Position numbers and translations under genes: made by a program. The notes under the pieces were generated by a model that made no database searches, had not been told where the DNA came from, and worked only from the letters and a program-made list of their open reading frames with translations. A DNA stretch of 64,000 nucleotides from Oreocharis arfaki (Eukaryota; Chordata; Aves; Passeriformes; Paramythiidae), in the NCBI GenBank assembly GCA_013398015.1, contig VZRR01013776.1, forward strand, positions 191,263 to 255,262, in the 5' to 3' direction. Shown here in pieces: positions 1-13,502 of this stretch. The first letter of the stretch is position 1. Each line of letters begins with the position of its first letter.

Positions 1-1044
1 GTCTCAGACTTCCACACAACACATAATTTATAAAATGGAACAACTCATTTATTCCAGTACTAGAAAATTATGGAGAGAAACATTACCTAGACCAGTGGCC
101 CTCAAAGTGGGTTGCACAAGACAATCCATTGAGGTGCAGAAAGCAAATATTCTTGGCACCATTAATAAACAAATAAAAATAGCCTCTGGTTATTTTTATC
201 TCATCCTTTCAAATTTTCTATTCCTGTGTATGTTTCATAATGTATACTACTGCAGTAGTAATAGTATGTAATCTATACATAACTATAGGTATGTAATCTA
301 TACATAGCTATATATATTGGGGATGCATGCCCAGGATGTGATCAAAAACACCTGAAGGCCACTGACTGAGACCACAATAACTATTAGCAAATTAAAAAAT
401 TACAGCAACCAGGAAGAGAAGTTTAAAAAGCTCTTCTTTACAGCTGCAGTTTTGCCCAACTCCATGAAATCTGGCTGCAACTGTTACTTTGCTGGTGCTG
501 CAGTCTCCAAACACATATGCTATTCATTAAAAAATAAAACAGACTTCTGCCACTGTACGCCACTCCAGCATTAATTTATTTTGAAGCTTCCTGACTTGAA
601 AAAATATTGAGCATCTTCTAAGAAGTACACATGTTCAAAGAGCCTTTCCAGTGACAATCTCCAACACATCTTGATTTTTCTTCCTCTTCTTTATGCAGGC
701 TGTTTTACTCCCAACCAAGAAGAAATGACCAATGAGCCATATGAAGATGTAATATAAAGTTGGGATCAATAACAGAAAAAGTAGAAAGAAAACCAAGGAA
801 TACTAATGAACTCAGCCACTTTAATGAAGCATAGTACTACATGAAGCGCCCACAACGAAGCTTCTTGGCATGTCTCTAAATATTCCATACAGTTAGATTA
901 TTTTATATTGTCTAATACAACACCACTATTTTAGGACTAGTTTTACTAAGATTTCAAAGTTGTTCCCAGTACCAAAGAACATTCAAACTGGCCTCTGTCC
1001 AAACACTTGTTTGACTATGAAATAAATGGTTCATGAACACTCAC

Positions 1045-4000
1045 CGTTGCTATTTTTTCAATATACGTCTTCATAGTTTTCACAATGACTTTTCTGTCCT
1101 ATCCAAAAGGAAAGGGGAAACTCAAATGAGCCTAGAATACCAGTGATTCTGACTAACTAAACTGCTATTTACACCTTTCAAAAACATAACCTTCAATCTG
1201 CTTTCTAAAGCAAAGGTTATCTACCCAAGACTCACATTTATTCTATTAGTCTACAACTAGAACCAGTGTGAAAAGTTAAACCCGAATTGTGACTTGATTC
1301 CAGAGAGACCCCGTGGTATATTTACAAGTCCAGACCACCTGTGAGAGATGTCAAAAACACTTGGAAAGAAACCCAGCAAACCCAAACCCACCACGTATGA
1401 ACCACTCATTAATTAAATTAATTAATTCATTAATTAAAGAATGCATTTCATATCTTCATTTCATCTCTTCATTTTGAAAGAAACATATTCAACAGAGCCT
1501 GAAACTCTAGCTTGTTTTAAACCTCTATTACTAGCAAGAATATTTTGTCAGAAAGTTCTCTCCCTGGACTTCTGGCTCTTGGAATCACTGCTCAGTGTCC
1601 TTTAGATCCATTACTACGCCTAGATCCTAGGAACTTAATTTTTTTTCTGTATTCTTTAAAAAGTAGACTATTTTAGCAAGTCCTCTTTCTATTTTACAAT
1701 ACAGAAAAACATAGAAGGCATTACAGTATTTCCAAGAGGTGACCACATGCATCCAACCTAAAGTATTTCTGGATACTGTATCAGCAGATGAAACTAAAAC
1801 ACACTTCCTGTAATATTTTTAAGTCTTGGCATTCCAAAGCCAAACGTGGTTTCACATTATGGCTTCTTTACTGTCCTCTCCCTACCGCCAATTTCACTTG
1901 TATTAAGAAATCTACAGGACAAATGAAATGCCAATAACCTTACAATAGAAAAGTGACACTATGTGTCACTGCTGAAACCTCTGCTAAAAATAAAAAGAGA
2001 TGCTTCCACTATAAAAGTTCTAATGAAAGCATTTGATTCACAAAAAACATCACTGCTTAAGTCTGCCAGCAGATAAAGAGGGACCTGTTTTTAACCTCGC
2101 TCTCAAATTGTTAATTGCATGAAAATGTGCACAAGCAGAAGGACCCAAGTGGGCAGTCAGAGAGGACTAAGCAGAGGGAAACCAAACAGTACCTTGGGAG
2201 TGCCATGCCATAAACAGTGCATTGCTACTCGGGCTCCATCGTGAGTATGTGCCAGGTAGATGACAGCCTCTCTGATAGCTTCTACCATTTCCTGGGGAAG
2301 AAAAGGTGATAAAACAAAAAGATGAAAAGAAAGGCTGGAGGATCTCAAGGCAGGTGGGCGAGGGCCTGAAAGGATCTTGTCTGCCCACGCTGTATTACAT
2401 CACTGGCTCTACAGAACCACTCTCATTTCCTTGACCTATGAAAAACTGCATCAAGGGGAGGCAGTGTAAATGACACAAGCTTTCTCTCTTTATAACTACA
2501 ATATTCATCATAACCGTGCAATGAAATCACAAGTGTATTGAAGCTTGTCAGCTGTCCTATTACAAAAAAATTCAAGAAAAGGTGCTCAGAACTGAGACAG
2601 AAATTAGAGACAAAGACAACCATTAATTTAGGAAGAAATCTTTGAAGGTGATGCATATTCATACATACAGAGTACCAGCTGGAAAGAACAACTAAAAAGT
2701 CATTTAAGCACCAGGTTATGTTATAAATCAGATATCACAAAACTTAGCCAAAAGTTGTGTCTTCATATCAAAGGAAAGAGGTTTTCTGAACCCGTCTGAC
2801 AATACTATCAGCCAAAGGAAAAAAACAAACCAAATCAAACAACCCTCTCTCAGGTTACTAGATACTACTTCTGTTACTATTCAATAGATTTCCGCAAAGG
2901 GCAGCTCCCACCTATGCCTCTTTCTATCCCCAGTTATTCTTGCTCTCTAGCCGAAGGCTCCAAGCATTTTACCAATTATTTACAAACTACTCAGTCACAA
3001 CACAGTTGGTGTCACTAGGTGTAAGCACAGGCAGGAACAGATCTGCCAAAGGGATTTCCAAACCCCAAAAAGCATGTCTGTATACTATCACATCTGCACA
3101 GAAAGCCAATCACGGAGATATGCCCTTATTCCCAATTCACACAAGCCCGTGAATCCAAAAGCATTCTCAGACATGGCACTACATGAAACCATGCACAGGA
3201 ATGTTCTGGACTCTGAAGATTCGGACTCAGAATAGTCCACTTCCCTACCCTTAGCTCTGGGTTTATTAACTAACAAAGAGGTATACAGGAGTCTGGCCCA
3301 GTGGAAGTAAGAGACAGCAAGTTTAGAAGGCTCTGCCTGACTTGAAGTGAGATGGCTCTGAGCTGCAGAACCAGGGTGAGGCTGATGCACACACCCTGAA
3401 GACAGCTGAAGTCCAACAGGATACCAGCTTAAACCATGTCATATCACAAAGATGGATTTAGGCCTAAATACAAGACATAATCTTAAACTTGCAATTTAAC
3501 ACATAAAGAGCAGAAAAGGTTTTGGTTGCTGACAGAAGGGTGAATCTCATTGTATTTTGGTCAAGAGATTTTCAGACAACCACTGCAAGTCCTTAAGAAA
3601 CTACACACCAGAAAGCTAAACTACTGCAAGCAATGGTCCTCACTTTGATTATTCCCCAGCTTCTAAGAAGGATCATTTACAGGAGGAGAAGAAACATCAA
3701 AGCCATCTTTTTCTTAAATTCAAATCCCACAAACACTATTGTGAAAGTTCACTATGACTATAAATCTCCATACGTCAGCTATCTAGAATCACCAGATGTA
3801 TAGAGCTCTATCAATGAAAGATGTATATTTTTGTCTAGTTAACTTACAACATTTTCATAAGAAGATAAAAAACATTCCACTGAAAGGCAAAAAAAGACAA
3901 AAAGCAAAATAAAGATACTTACAGATCTTTGTTTCGGAAGAGCGTAAGTGAAAAAGTCCAAAAATACTTTATGTACCAGCGAGTGCTTTATCACCGCCTC

Positions 4001-7000
4001 TCTGTATTTGGATGGATGAAAATAAGCAACAAGTTCCCCACAAACAATCATTTTAACATTCGCTAGCAATACCTAATTTGTATTTCAAAAAGTTAGGCAG
4101 CATGGTGAGCGAAAACACATGGTCATCTTGGATTAGATGTTTAACATTTTCAAGACATGAAAGACTCTACCAAAACTTAAAAATTACAGAACCTATTTTC
4201 TCATAAAGACCATTGGAGAAGCATATCTAATTATGCATTATGGAAATACATCACAGTGCAACATTTCTACCAATCATCTGACTGGGACAGAGGACACTTC
4301 AATTCACAGAAGTGGAGTTCAAAATTAAGATAAGATATTCATTATGACACCTGGGACAAAACCATGGACTATTCAGCACAGCAATGCTACAGCTTAAAAG
4401 AGTATCAGTATCACTGTCGTTTGAACTTGTAAGAATACCAGTGCTGTTGTTTGTACGTCAGAAACAAACTGGTTTGTGCTAGATTGTCACACCTTCAACC
4501 AACTTTTGTCCTTACTTTTGTGCCATCGGTGTAAGAATCTGCTTCATTTCATCCAAGATGGCCTCTCTCTTTTCAGGCTGAGCTTCTAGCACTTTATCCA
4601 GTGTTGGGACAGCTGGTGTCTGAAATGAATGCACAATCAGACGTTTAATTGTACCAGTAAGTATCAGAGTTCATAGAAAATTATAATGCTTAGACCTTTT
4701 TCAATCAAATTTCATGAATATCACAAACAAAATTATTTTTCTGCAAAACTAACAATTCTTAAAATTTTAAAAATAAAAAGCTAATTTTTTTGGAGTATGT
4801 CAGAAGCTGTAAACTTAAGTTTCTACAAATTAAATATTCCTCATTAGCAAACAAAAATCACTTCTATGGACTGAGCTGCTTTTTCCCAGTTATATCAGCT
4901 CTTCATGCCACTGTCAGATACAAGGCAAAATACACAAAATTGGAATGGTGTTAAGGTGCTCCTGAGCTAAGCAGAAATCCTGCTTTATGCATACATCAAA
5001 GGGCAACACAACAAGTCAATTAACTGAGAAGTAAACAAAGACCCAGGAAATTCCAGATCAGGAACAGCAGAGAGGAGGAATATATACCATATACCTTATA
5101 CACAGAAGTACTTCCTGGTATCTTAACAAAAGAATTACACCGGTAACTCTCTCAAAATAATCTGTTGCTAGAAGAAAATCTGACTAGATTGACAATTAGA
5201 AGAAGTATTTTTTAAACGATCCCTGCTACTTTCCAAAGACTACGCTGGAATTTTTTATAAACCTACACTGTGTTGAGTCTGTTTTGCACCACAATGTATG
5301 GCTACTTAAAGCACTTATGCCAAAATCACCAGAATGATGGAAGCTAACACTGCACTTGGTTTCATGGGCTCTTTGACTCTCAGTACAAATTACAGCCCAT
5401 AATCACAACAACATGCCTCTCTACTACTCAGTGTTACAGAACGCCTAACTAAAACTTATAATAACCTGTTAAGAAAATACAGGTTCAGAAATGAGCTGTT
5501 AATTTCTTAAAACAATTTCAACAGAAATCTTGTGTATAAGTACGCTGTGTTGTACAACAGGTTAAAAAGTCATCTGAGCGGAGCTAGTAATTGTGCAAAA
5601 CACTTCTGTACTTTGTAGCAAAATTCCTAACCCCAATGGATACCAACTTTACAAGTCAGCAAAAATTAAAAACAGAATTCCAAAGAATGGAGGTTGTACT
5701 TTTTAAGAAGGTTCCAACTGCCTGGTGAGGATCTACATCTAAGTGGTTTCAATGGAGTTTGGACTCAAGTCCTACAGTCTCCACAAGAAAAGAAAACAGA
5801 GAGAAAAATTAAGCCTAAATGGAACACTGTGTGTGGATACAGGGCCATTCTGCCCAGACTCAGCTCTGAGGAGACATATGGTAGCTCTGACACAAGAGTC
5901 ATCTACAGTACTAATGAAGAATTACACCTAAGTCTTACCTCGGCAAGGATGACTTCAGCCTAGACACTATGAGAACTGAAACCATATAATAACAAACTGT
6001 CTTTGATGAGCAGAGCAAGCTCATACATGAACACAGGACATTTTACACAGTTCAAACTAAAGAAAAACCAAGACAATTTCATCTAAACTAGAAATGTGCA
6101 AGTAACCATTACATTTAAACATGCTAAACTAGACTACCTTCGGACCGCTGACAGAAAGAAATGTAATCAAAAGAAATAGTAGGTAAGATAGGTAAGACAT
6201 TACTAACACAGTATCTTAGAGGCTAAACTATCTCAAACTACGAAGTATTGAAATATCACCTTGTAAACCTGGAAAGTGTTCCCATACAGTTCTTCTGTCA
6301 GCATATTCCTCTGCTCCAGAATGGCTTTGTCATTATATGCATATTCCACTACAGCAGATGCTTCAGCATGACGGAGCATTTTTTTCACATGGCCTTTAAA
6401 ACTTTTTATTATTTCTGCAACTTGCGCTTTTGTCCTGTTTTACAGGGAAATACAAATAGCAAGAGTTAAAACTTCTAGAGATAAGCTTACCTATTGATAG
6501 TTTTATTTTTAGAAACACATTAGGCAGTAAGTTTTACCATAGAAGCTATGGAATGTATTAAACAGGATCAGTTTGAGGCACTTAGGAAAACATGTAAAGA
6601 AAGCCAAGAATCTAGAGAAATTATAAGGCATTTCGAGGGAAAGAAAACAGTGGATAAACTCTAGAGAATAAAGAATGCCATCCTGAAACACTTACGAAAG
6701 AAAATGTTGAAAAGGCAATTTTTTATATACAGCAAAGATCAACTCTGAGCATACATCTGACCTTTTTTTATTCATGTTTTCCTTGACATGTACAGCACTA
6801 GGTTTACTTCTTGCAAAAGGAAAAATACCGTTAGCACTCCCCTGCCTTAACTCTATAATGTTATAAAGATATTTCCAGAGACACACTTTTTATTCATGAT
6901 TGACCCACTACAGATTAAGAAGCAGCATTCACACCGGAAATGAAACAACACAACACTGATGAGCAAACTCACTTGATACTCACCCATACATTAGAAATTT

Positions 7001-10000
7001 CTTCACAATATTTCTGGAATATTTTGACTTGCTCAACTCTACTAGGCTATCTAGAAGAAGGGAGAAGCATTCAGCTGGCTTATTTTTCACTACATTAACT
7101 CTAAAAAACAACATGTCATTATTTAAATAAGTTTGAAGAGTTCACTAGAAATGATGCATCAGTTGAGAAAAAAACAAAAATATTCAAGAGAAAACAATAT
7201 GGCTTGTTTAAATGCATCCTAACCACAATACAGAAGCATAAAAGTACAATGAAAGTACCTTTCAATTCTTCAAATGTCTCTTGCCTTTGCTTCTCATTAC
7301 CATACTGGATAAAGCACTGGATAACTCGAGTTGAATCGTGAGCAAAAGCCAGCTAAAGGAGAGAGGTATTTCGTTACCCTAGGCCATTCAAAAGGTAGCA
7401 GGCTGTAATTATTTCAACATATGTGCTCTCTGGTATAGTTTCATGCCATATGTAATGCCAATTATAAAACTAGAAGAGCAGTTACCTGTTTATAGCAAAC
7501 CAAGACTTAGTGGTTTAACCCCTTCACAAGAACTCTATCAAAGAAAATACAGACAACACTTGCAGCTGCTGACAATTAAGGACATGCACTAAGATTTTTC
7601 ATACTGAAACAAAATCACTAAATGGTATCTCTACTTTTTCCTCTTCTTCATAATTTTAGAGTGCGTGTGATGATACAGTTCCACTTCACCATGGAATACC
7701 AAAAACTCAACATGTTCTTCACTGCAAATTTACACATTTCAAGAATAAAGCAGAAAGACTGTTTAGTATCGTCACACTAAGCATCAGGACACTAACTTCC
7801 CTAGAAAACTGCAAAGGAACAGTTGTAACCAATCAAACCTCTGAGTTCCTGAAGCCCAGCTAACGTCAAATTTCACTGGACTAAAGCTGCTTGGCAGCCT
7901 TTTACAACAGCCAGCTGTCAGACAAAGCATCCCAGGACTATGGTCCTAAAAACAGGTGCCAAATGCAGTCTTTCAGCCCTGCTTTTCTTCTATTTAGTCG
8001 CTGTTCCACTATTCTTTAAAGAAGATTTTCTGAATTCGTGCACTATGCCATTAGTTTTTCTTACATTTTTAATTTTCCCATGAAGAAGCTTCTGCAGTTC
8101 ATTCATGAGCTTTTCTCGTTTCTCCTTATCGCATTTCTTCCTAGAAGCAAAAAAAAAAACCCCCTAGGAAAACAATTTTAACTGAGGAAGCAGCTTATTT
8201 GTAGTATGATTCACTTAGATCTATAAATTAAGAAGCAAGACAGTACAAAATAAAAGCAGATTGGCTTCTGCCAATCCAAATTTACACAGTCATTCATTAA
8301 CTCTGTACAGAGGTGTAATTAAGCTATTTCAGTTTCTGGAAATCAAACCAGAATTCCACACTTTAACTTTATTCTTTTTTTGAGTAACAATACTTTTTGA
8401 AACACAAACTTGAAGCTGCAGTCAGAGTTCTTTACAGATCCAAAGTTCTGTAAGCATGCAAAGCACAAACACTTAGAACAAGCAAAACTGACTTTTCTTG
8501 CTGTCATGGGGCACCAGCTCTAGAATTACACCCCTAGAGAGAGACAATAAACCTTCACAAAAAGCTCATGCAGCAATCTCACTGCAGGATCAGGGTGAAT
8601 TAGTACACGCTCTGTACTTCAGGGGTTCAAAAAAAAAAAAAGGCAACTTCTTAAGCATTTACTCACAAATTTACAAATTTTAGCCTAAAATACAAGTTCA
8701 ATCCTGACATTCCTACGACCGTGGGTCACCACACTCTGTTTGAACTGCCTACAAAATTGCATGCAATGTTACTGGTCATCCAAAGAGATTCCATTTGGAA
8801 ATAGTTTCATATAATTACAAGACAAGAAAGAGAGTATTCTGGCAATTTATGACTAAAAGTCAACAGAGTGGAAGAAAAAAAATCAGTACCTTCTCACACT
8901 TTCCCATATTTGTTTTGATTTTACTATTATGTCATAATTACTTTTATCATTAATTTGTCTGGTTTGCTTTAACTCTTTCCTTTGCTTTTTGAAGTCAGTC
9001 CACTTTGGCTTCTTAGAATCTGACCCTTAGGACAAAAATAAATACATTTTCTACAGTCAGTAAAAGAGCAGCAATAGAATTCTTTATCAGTGTAAACTGT
9101 GGCAGTTCTATGACTTCAACTGCTATCTATTCAGGACCTTTGTCAGCAGTTACCCAGCTAGCTAATACGAAACAACAAATATTGAGTAAGTATGCTAAGC
9201 TAGCAACCACCGCTTTTAGACTACTGGAAGAAGCAGGCAAACAGTTAATTTTCCTTAAAGCTGTCACAAGATGCATCACAAATCTCTTAATAGCTTGAAG
9301 ACTGACTGAAGACATACTTAGCAGCCTATGTCTGCCCCAATAATTCTCCCTTTTCAGATCACCCTTAATTCATGCATATCTTTTCCTTCTCTCAAAAGGA
9401 GAACCCTAACTCAAAGATACATATCTGAAAACCCAAAAAAAGAAAAAAACTAAAATCTTTCTACATGCCTAATCTTCTTATTCAGTCAAATTCTTTAAGC
9501 ATGGGACTTTACTATACAACCACTGTACACTGCCACACAATGAACTTGGGAAAAATAATGTCATAAAAGGGCCACAAATTATGCATTAAAGACACAGCCT
9601 TAAAGTTTTAGAGCTTAAAGCACCACTCATTGGTATTTAGCAGCATGTACTTAACTGTTTTACCCATTCAAAAACCCATGCTTTCCTTTCTATAAAGCAT
9701 ATTATTGATTTTTTATATCCCTCTCCTAAAGCAGCAGTGACAAGAAAAATGCTTTGAGAGCAGTGCAACACACAGAGGCTTTCATTTACTCTTATGAACA
9801 ACATTTAAAGGTTTGTTGTGGGTTTCCTCTTTTTTAAAGCAGCCTAATAAGAACACTCTACTGTTATTAGGTTTTCACACATCTAGTGCATATTCCATGT
9901 GAAGCCATTCTGCAAACACGCAAGTAACAGCAACAATAAAATACTCAGCATATTCTACTGTCCTTCAAACAAATGACATATTTCTGCAGAACTTCAGAAT

Positions 10001-12813
10001 CCCTCACTTAAGACTCCACTGGTTTTACAATACTGATTAACTGTCCCAGTAGAGCTTTGCTTTACAGAAGAGGAAGGGAGAAGATGAAGATCTCATGCAG
10101 AAAAAAGTAATTTGAAAAAGAAATCCATTTAAACATGATAAAGACAACTATTTAGGCTTTCTGTATAAACAACAGACCAAAAAAAAGCTGTAAAACATAA
10201 AAGCAGTGTTAAAACCCATGATGATTTTTTCTTTTTTCTTAAAGGATGTGACCAGACAGTCTGGACCACAGAAATGAAATAATGTAAAGTATAACCAATT
10301 TTATTTCATTAATTTCTATTCCAAAGTTTATAGCTACTACTTTTAGTCCAAAACATATTATAAAAAGCTCTGTGTTTTCAAATCATGTGTTACAATTGCG
10401 AGTTTCTAGCTAACCACTTAACACTGCCATTAAAATAAATAGAGCTTTACAATGGTATGACAATTTTTAAATTTGCTACTGTGTCTTTACTTTTTGACTT
10501 CTGAGAAAATTCGAAACTGCTGATTTTCACTACTTCAGCCTCCAGCTTAGTCAAGCAAAGTAATTTTTCCCACAGCAAAGATCAAACAGGAAGTAAACCT
10601 GGAGTTATTCAGCCAATTTGCAAAGGCAGAGGGAAAGAGGAAGATCTAAATGAACAATGTTTTTCCCAAAACCTGGTTTCCACTGATATCCTGGCTTAAA
10701 AATCTGCTCACCTCCCTCTTCACCATCCTGGAGTTTTCTCTTCTTTGCAAACTTTTCTGGTTGCTGTTTATTCTTGAATTGTTTGACAGCAGCTTTTCCA
10801 GGTCTTAACTGTCCTTTAACAAATTTCTTGGAAATAGATTTAGGCTTTCCCTCCTCATCTCCTCTGTCAAAGACTTTCTTTGGTGGACCTGAATCTACTA
10901 ACCAACACAAAAGAAGTTAAAATGCTATCATACAGCTCTTGTTGCTCTAAAATTAAAAAAAAAAAAAAAAGAAAAGAAGTATAGTAACAAGAATTCAACT
11001 ACTTCATAATAACAACTCTATATTTAACAAAAATTCTGGGTGTGTAAGTTTTCTCTACGGAAGTTTTGTCCATGCACTATTTTCTGGGCAGCAGCGTAAC
11101 AGTTCAGGCATAAAAACAATTATTCTATATTAAGATTTTCACCATCCCTGACATCAGTCATCAATCCCCAAGTCATCTTTTCATAGTCTATGATCAGAGC
11201 GGTTACAACACCAACTTGCTAAGACAGCAAGCAGTGAAAGGCACCTTCTCAGCCCTAACCCACAGCAGGTTCCCACCTAGCTTCACCTCTCAAATATGTT
11301 TTTCTTAATGTGGGAATGGCAAGTCTAGAATCAAAAGGTTATCAGCTTCAAATTTTTAACTGACAGTATTTTAGGTGAATCAAACAGAGCTGAAGGGCTT
11401 GCAATGCAACCTGTTTAAAGCACTTCAGCAAGTTAGTGGCTCATACAGTCAGCACAGTTTTGAATACAAGACAGAGTCATAGAATGGCTGCGGTCAGAAG
11501 GCACCTCTCAAAGTCGTCTGGTCCAACCCTCGTACTCACCCAGGGCCACACAAAGCTGGTGGCCCAGGACCATGTCTGAGTGGCTTTTGACTATGCCCAA
11601 TGTGGTAAACTCCACTATCCCCCAGGGCAACCTGTGCCTGTGCACAGTCACTCTGAGAGCAATGAAGTTCTTCCTGATGCTGAGAAGGAAACTCCTGTGT
11701 TCTAGTTTGTGCCCACTGTTCTCTGGTCCTGTCACTGGGCACTATTGGAAAGAGTCTGGCTCTGTGTTTTAACCCTCCCTTCAGATAGCTGTATACATTG
11801 AGAAGATCCCCCTCAGTCTTGCCTTCTTCAGGCTGAACTGCCTCAGAAGTCTCAGCCTTCTCTACTAGAAGAGATGCCCTCGTCCCTTCATCCTCTTTGC
11901 AGCCCTTCACTGGGCTCTCCCCAGTATGACTGCCTCTCTACTGCACTGAGGAGCCAGAGCTGGGACACAGCACTTCAGGTGAAGCCTCACCAGGGCTGAA
12001 GAGAGGGCAAGGGTCACAGCCCTCAGTCTGCTGGCAGCACTCCTCCTAATGCAGCCCAGGATCCAATTAGCCACTAGAGCACATTACTGGTTCATGTTCA
12101 GCTCTGATCACCTGGAGCCTCTGGGCTTTCTCCGCTGTTTTCCAGTGCACGGAGCTGCTTCCCTCAAGCTGCAGGACTTCACCCTTCGCTCCTTGATGAA
12201 CTTCACCAGGCTTCTGCCAGCCCATTTGTCCCACCTGCTGACCTCCCCCTGGAGGGCAGAATGACTCTCTGGTGCATCTAACACTTCCTGCAGTTCTGTG
12301 TCACCTGTAAACCTGAAGATGCTGCACTTGGCTCTATCATTCAGGTCCTCCATGAAGCCGTTGAAAAGAACTCGACCGTGTAGTGATTCCTGAGGTCCAC
12401 TGCTAATCAGTGGCCTCCAAAGGCCATCCCAGTCTCTGGAACCAGCCGTTCAGCCACTTTTCAATCTACCTCACCAACTGCTCTTGCAGCCCTTAGTTCA
12501 TCAGCACCTCTGTGAGGATCTCACAGGACAGAAGACACTGACAAAGTCTTACTGAAGTCCAGGTAAACAACACCCACTTCTCCCTACTTATCTGCCAAAT
12601 TAGTCCTTCCAAGACACGAATTTACCAAGTGAGGGAAAAAAAGAACTCCAAGCATGCCAGTACACAACCATAACCATTCAGTCAGGGATCCTACGGGCGA
12701 CCCTTCGCCTTCTTACCATTATCTTTTTTAAATTTCCTTTTCCCGTGCGGCACTTTTCCACGAGGTCCTTTTCCACTCTTCCCCATGAACTTCTTCTTAC
12801 CCTTGTTCTCCAT
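1045..12813 (-). CDS. PUM3: PUM3 (Puf-A / KIAA0020), exons 1-11 of a gene continuing off the left edge
   Basis: Pumilio-family RNA-binding protein, nucleolar, linked to rRNA processing and 60S assembly (family knowledge). Exons on the minus strand: 12717-12813, 10712-10897, 8890-9025, 8065-8140, 7259-7352, 6984-7050, 6260-6434, 4516-4619, 3923-4001, 2193-2291, 1045-1098. All junctions are GT-AG and the phases join without a break, giving 1167 nt (389 codons). The start is ATG 12811-12813 in a perfect GCCGCCATGG context. Residues 1-140 are Lys-rich (NLS-like), with VKQFKNKQQ in exon 2 and PKWTDFKKQRKELKQ in exon 3. Puf-type repeats begin near residue 166: HDSTRVIQC (exon 5), KYSRNIVKKFLMYG (exon 6), IKHSLVHKVFLDFFTYA (exon 9), HDGARVAMHCLWHGTPK (exon 10). 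Exon 11 (DRKVIVKTMKTY) matches the next human segment. Human PUM3 is about 648 aa, so roughly 60% is present; the C-terminal repeats and stop are outside. Identification by remembered human sequence; very secure. Confidence 0.95.
1405..1440. repeat. TTAA-rich microsatellite in a PUM3 intron
   Basis: A short imperfect tandem of ATTA/TTAA units in the intron left of exon 11. The rest of 1-1044 is AT-rich intron in which no further PUM3 exon could be recognised. Confidence 0.6.
11472..12660 (-). mobile_element. CR1 LINE fragment, minus orientation, in PUM3 intron 1
   Basis: The left edge has the CR1 3'-tail motif in reverse complement (TCATAGAATGG, then GGTCCAACCCTCGT). It continues through the typical reversed CR1 3' region, e.g. 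CCAGGGCAACCTGTGCCTGTG, CTTCTTCAGGCTGAACTG and GCAGCCCAGGATCCAATTAG. The whole intron 1 between about 11.47 and 12.66 kb is this element. It is 5'-truncated and has no intact reading frame. Its right boundary lies only about 55 bases from the PUM3 exon 1 splice donor. Confidence 0.85.
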
Positions 12814-13243
12814 GGCGGCAACACTGCAAACGGAGCAAGAGACAGCATTACTGGAGCGACGCGGATCGCTTGTGAGGAGAAGACAGCCTGCGCCTCCTGG
12901 CTAACACCCATGGCGAAGTTAAACCCTCCCCGTGCACGGTGGGGTACCAGGCAGGCAGGAAGGCTCAGCCGGGCAAGCCCGCGGTCCCCGCTCCCCAGGA
13001 TACCCANNNNNNNNNNNNNNNNNNNNNNNNNNNNNNNNNNNNNGGGCCCTGCCGCTCTCACCGCACACGTGCGGCCCGACCGCGCCTGCCGGCTGCCTGT
13101 GCCGGGCGCCGCTCCCCATTGGCCGCCTCGCCGCTGCCGCGCGACAGTGCCGCGCTGCCGTGCCGTGCGGCGCTCCCCGGCTGTGGGGCTGGGACAGGCC
13201 GGGCAGTCCTGCCCGGCAGCGCCTCTGGCGGGCATCAAGCCTC
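12814..13243 (-). promoter_or_regulatory. PUM3 GC-rich promoter / CpG island
   Basis: A GC-rich, CpG-dense block directly upstream of the PUM3 start codon, in sharp contrast to the AT-rich introns. A CCAAT box lies on the minus strand (13118-13122), about 300 bases upstream of the ATG. No TATA box is evident, as usual for a housekeeping promoter. The transcription start cannot be fixed by eye, and a 37-base assembly gap falls inside. Open frames across this block on both strands arise from GC richness and bridge the Ns, so I do not treat them as genes. Confidence 0.7.
13007..13043. other. assembly gap (37 N)
   Basis: A run of N inside the GC-rich PUM3 promoter, typical of sequencing drop-out in CpG islands. 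Confidence 0.98.
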
Positions 13244-13495
13244 CGTGGGCCAGCAGTGTGCCCTTAGGGCCAGTAGTATCCTGGAGGGCATTAGGAAGAG
13301 TATTCCTAGCAGGTGGAAGGAGATGATCCTGTGCATCTGCTCAGCCTCGTTAAGGCCTCACCTGGAATGCTGGGTCCAGTTCTGAGCTCCTCAGGACAAG
13401 AGGGATGTGGAGCTCCTGGAGCAGGTCCCGGGGTGGGGAAGAGAGGTGGCTAAGGGACGGGAGAATCTTTTAGGAGGAAAGGCTGAGAGAGCCAT
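13244..13495 (+). mobile_element. CR1 LINE fragment, plus orientation
   Basis: Matches the CR1 end-of-RT region (segments like GGCCTCACCTGGAATGCTGG and CAGTTCTGAGCTCCTCAGGA). It is broken off at both sides and stops where the opposed CR1 begins. Confidence 0.75.
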
Positions 13496-13502
13496 GCCTA
13501 TT

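Noticed and set aside
1..1044. Further PUM3 exons left of exon 11
   Set aside because: The next expected residues (NGQYSHLVLLAAFD-like) were looked for on the minus strand and not found; they must lie beyond the window.
12678..13385. Long open frames on both strands across the PUM3 promoter
   Set aside because: They cross the N gap and come from GC-rich sequence. The real minus-strand reading in this area is the short exon 1 frame starting at 12813.
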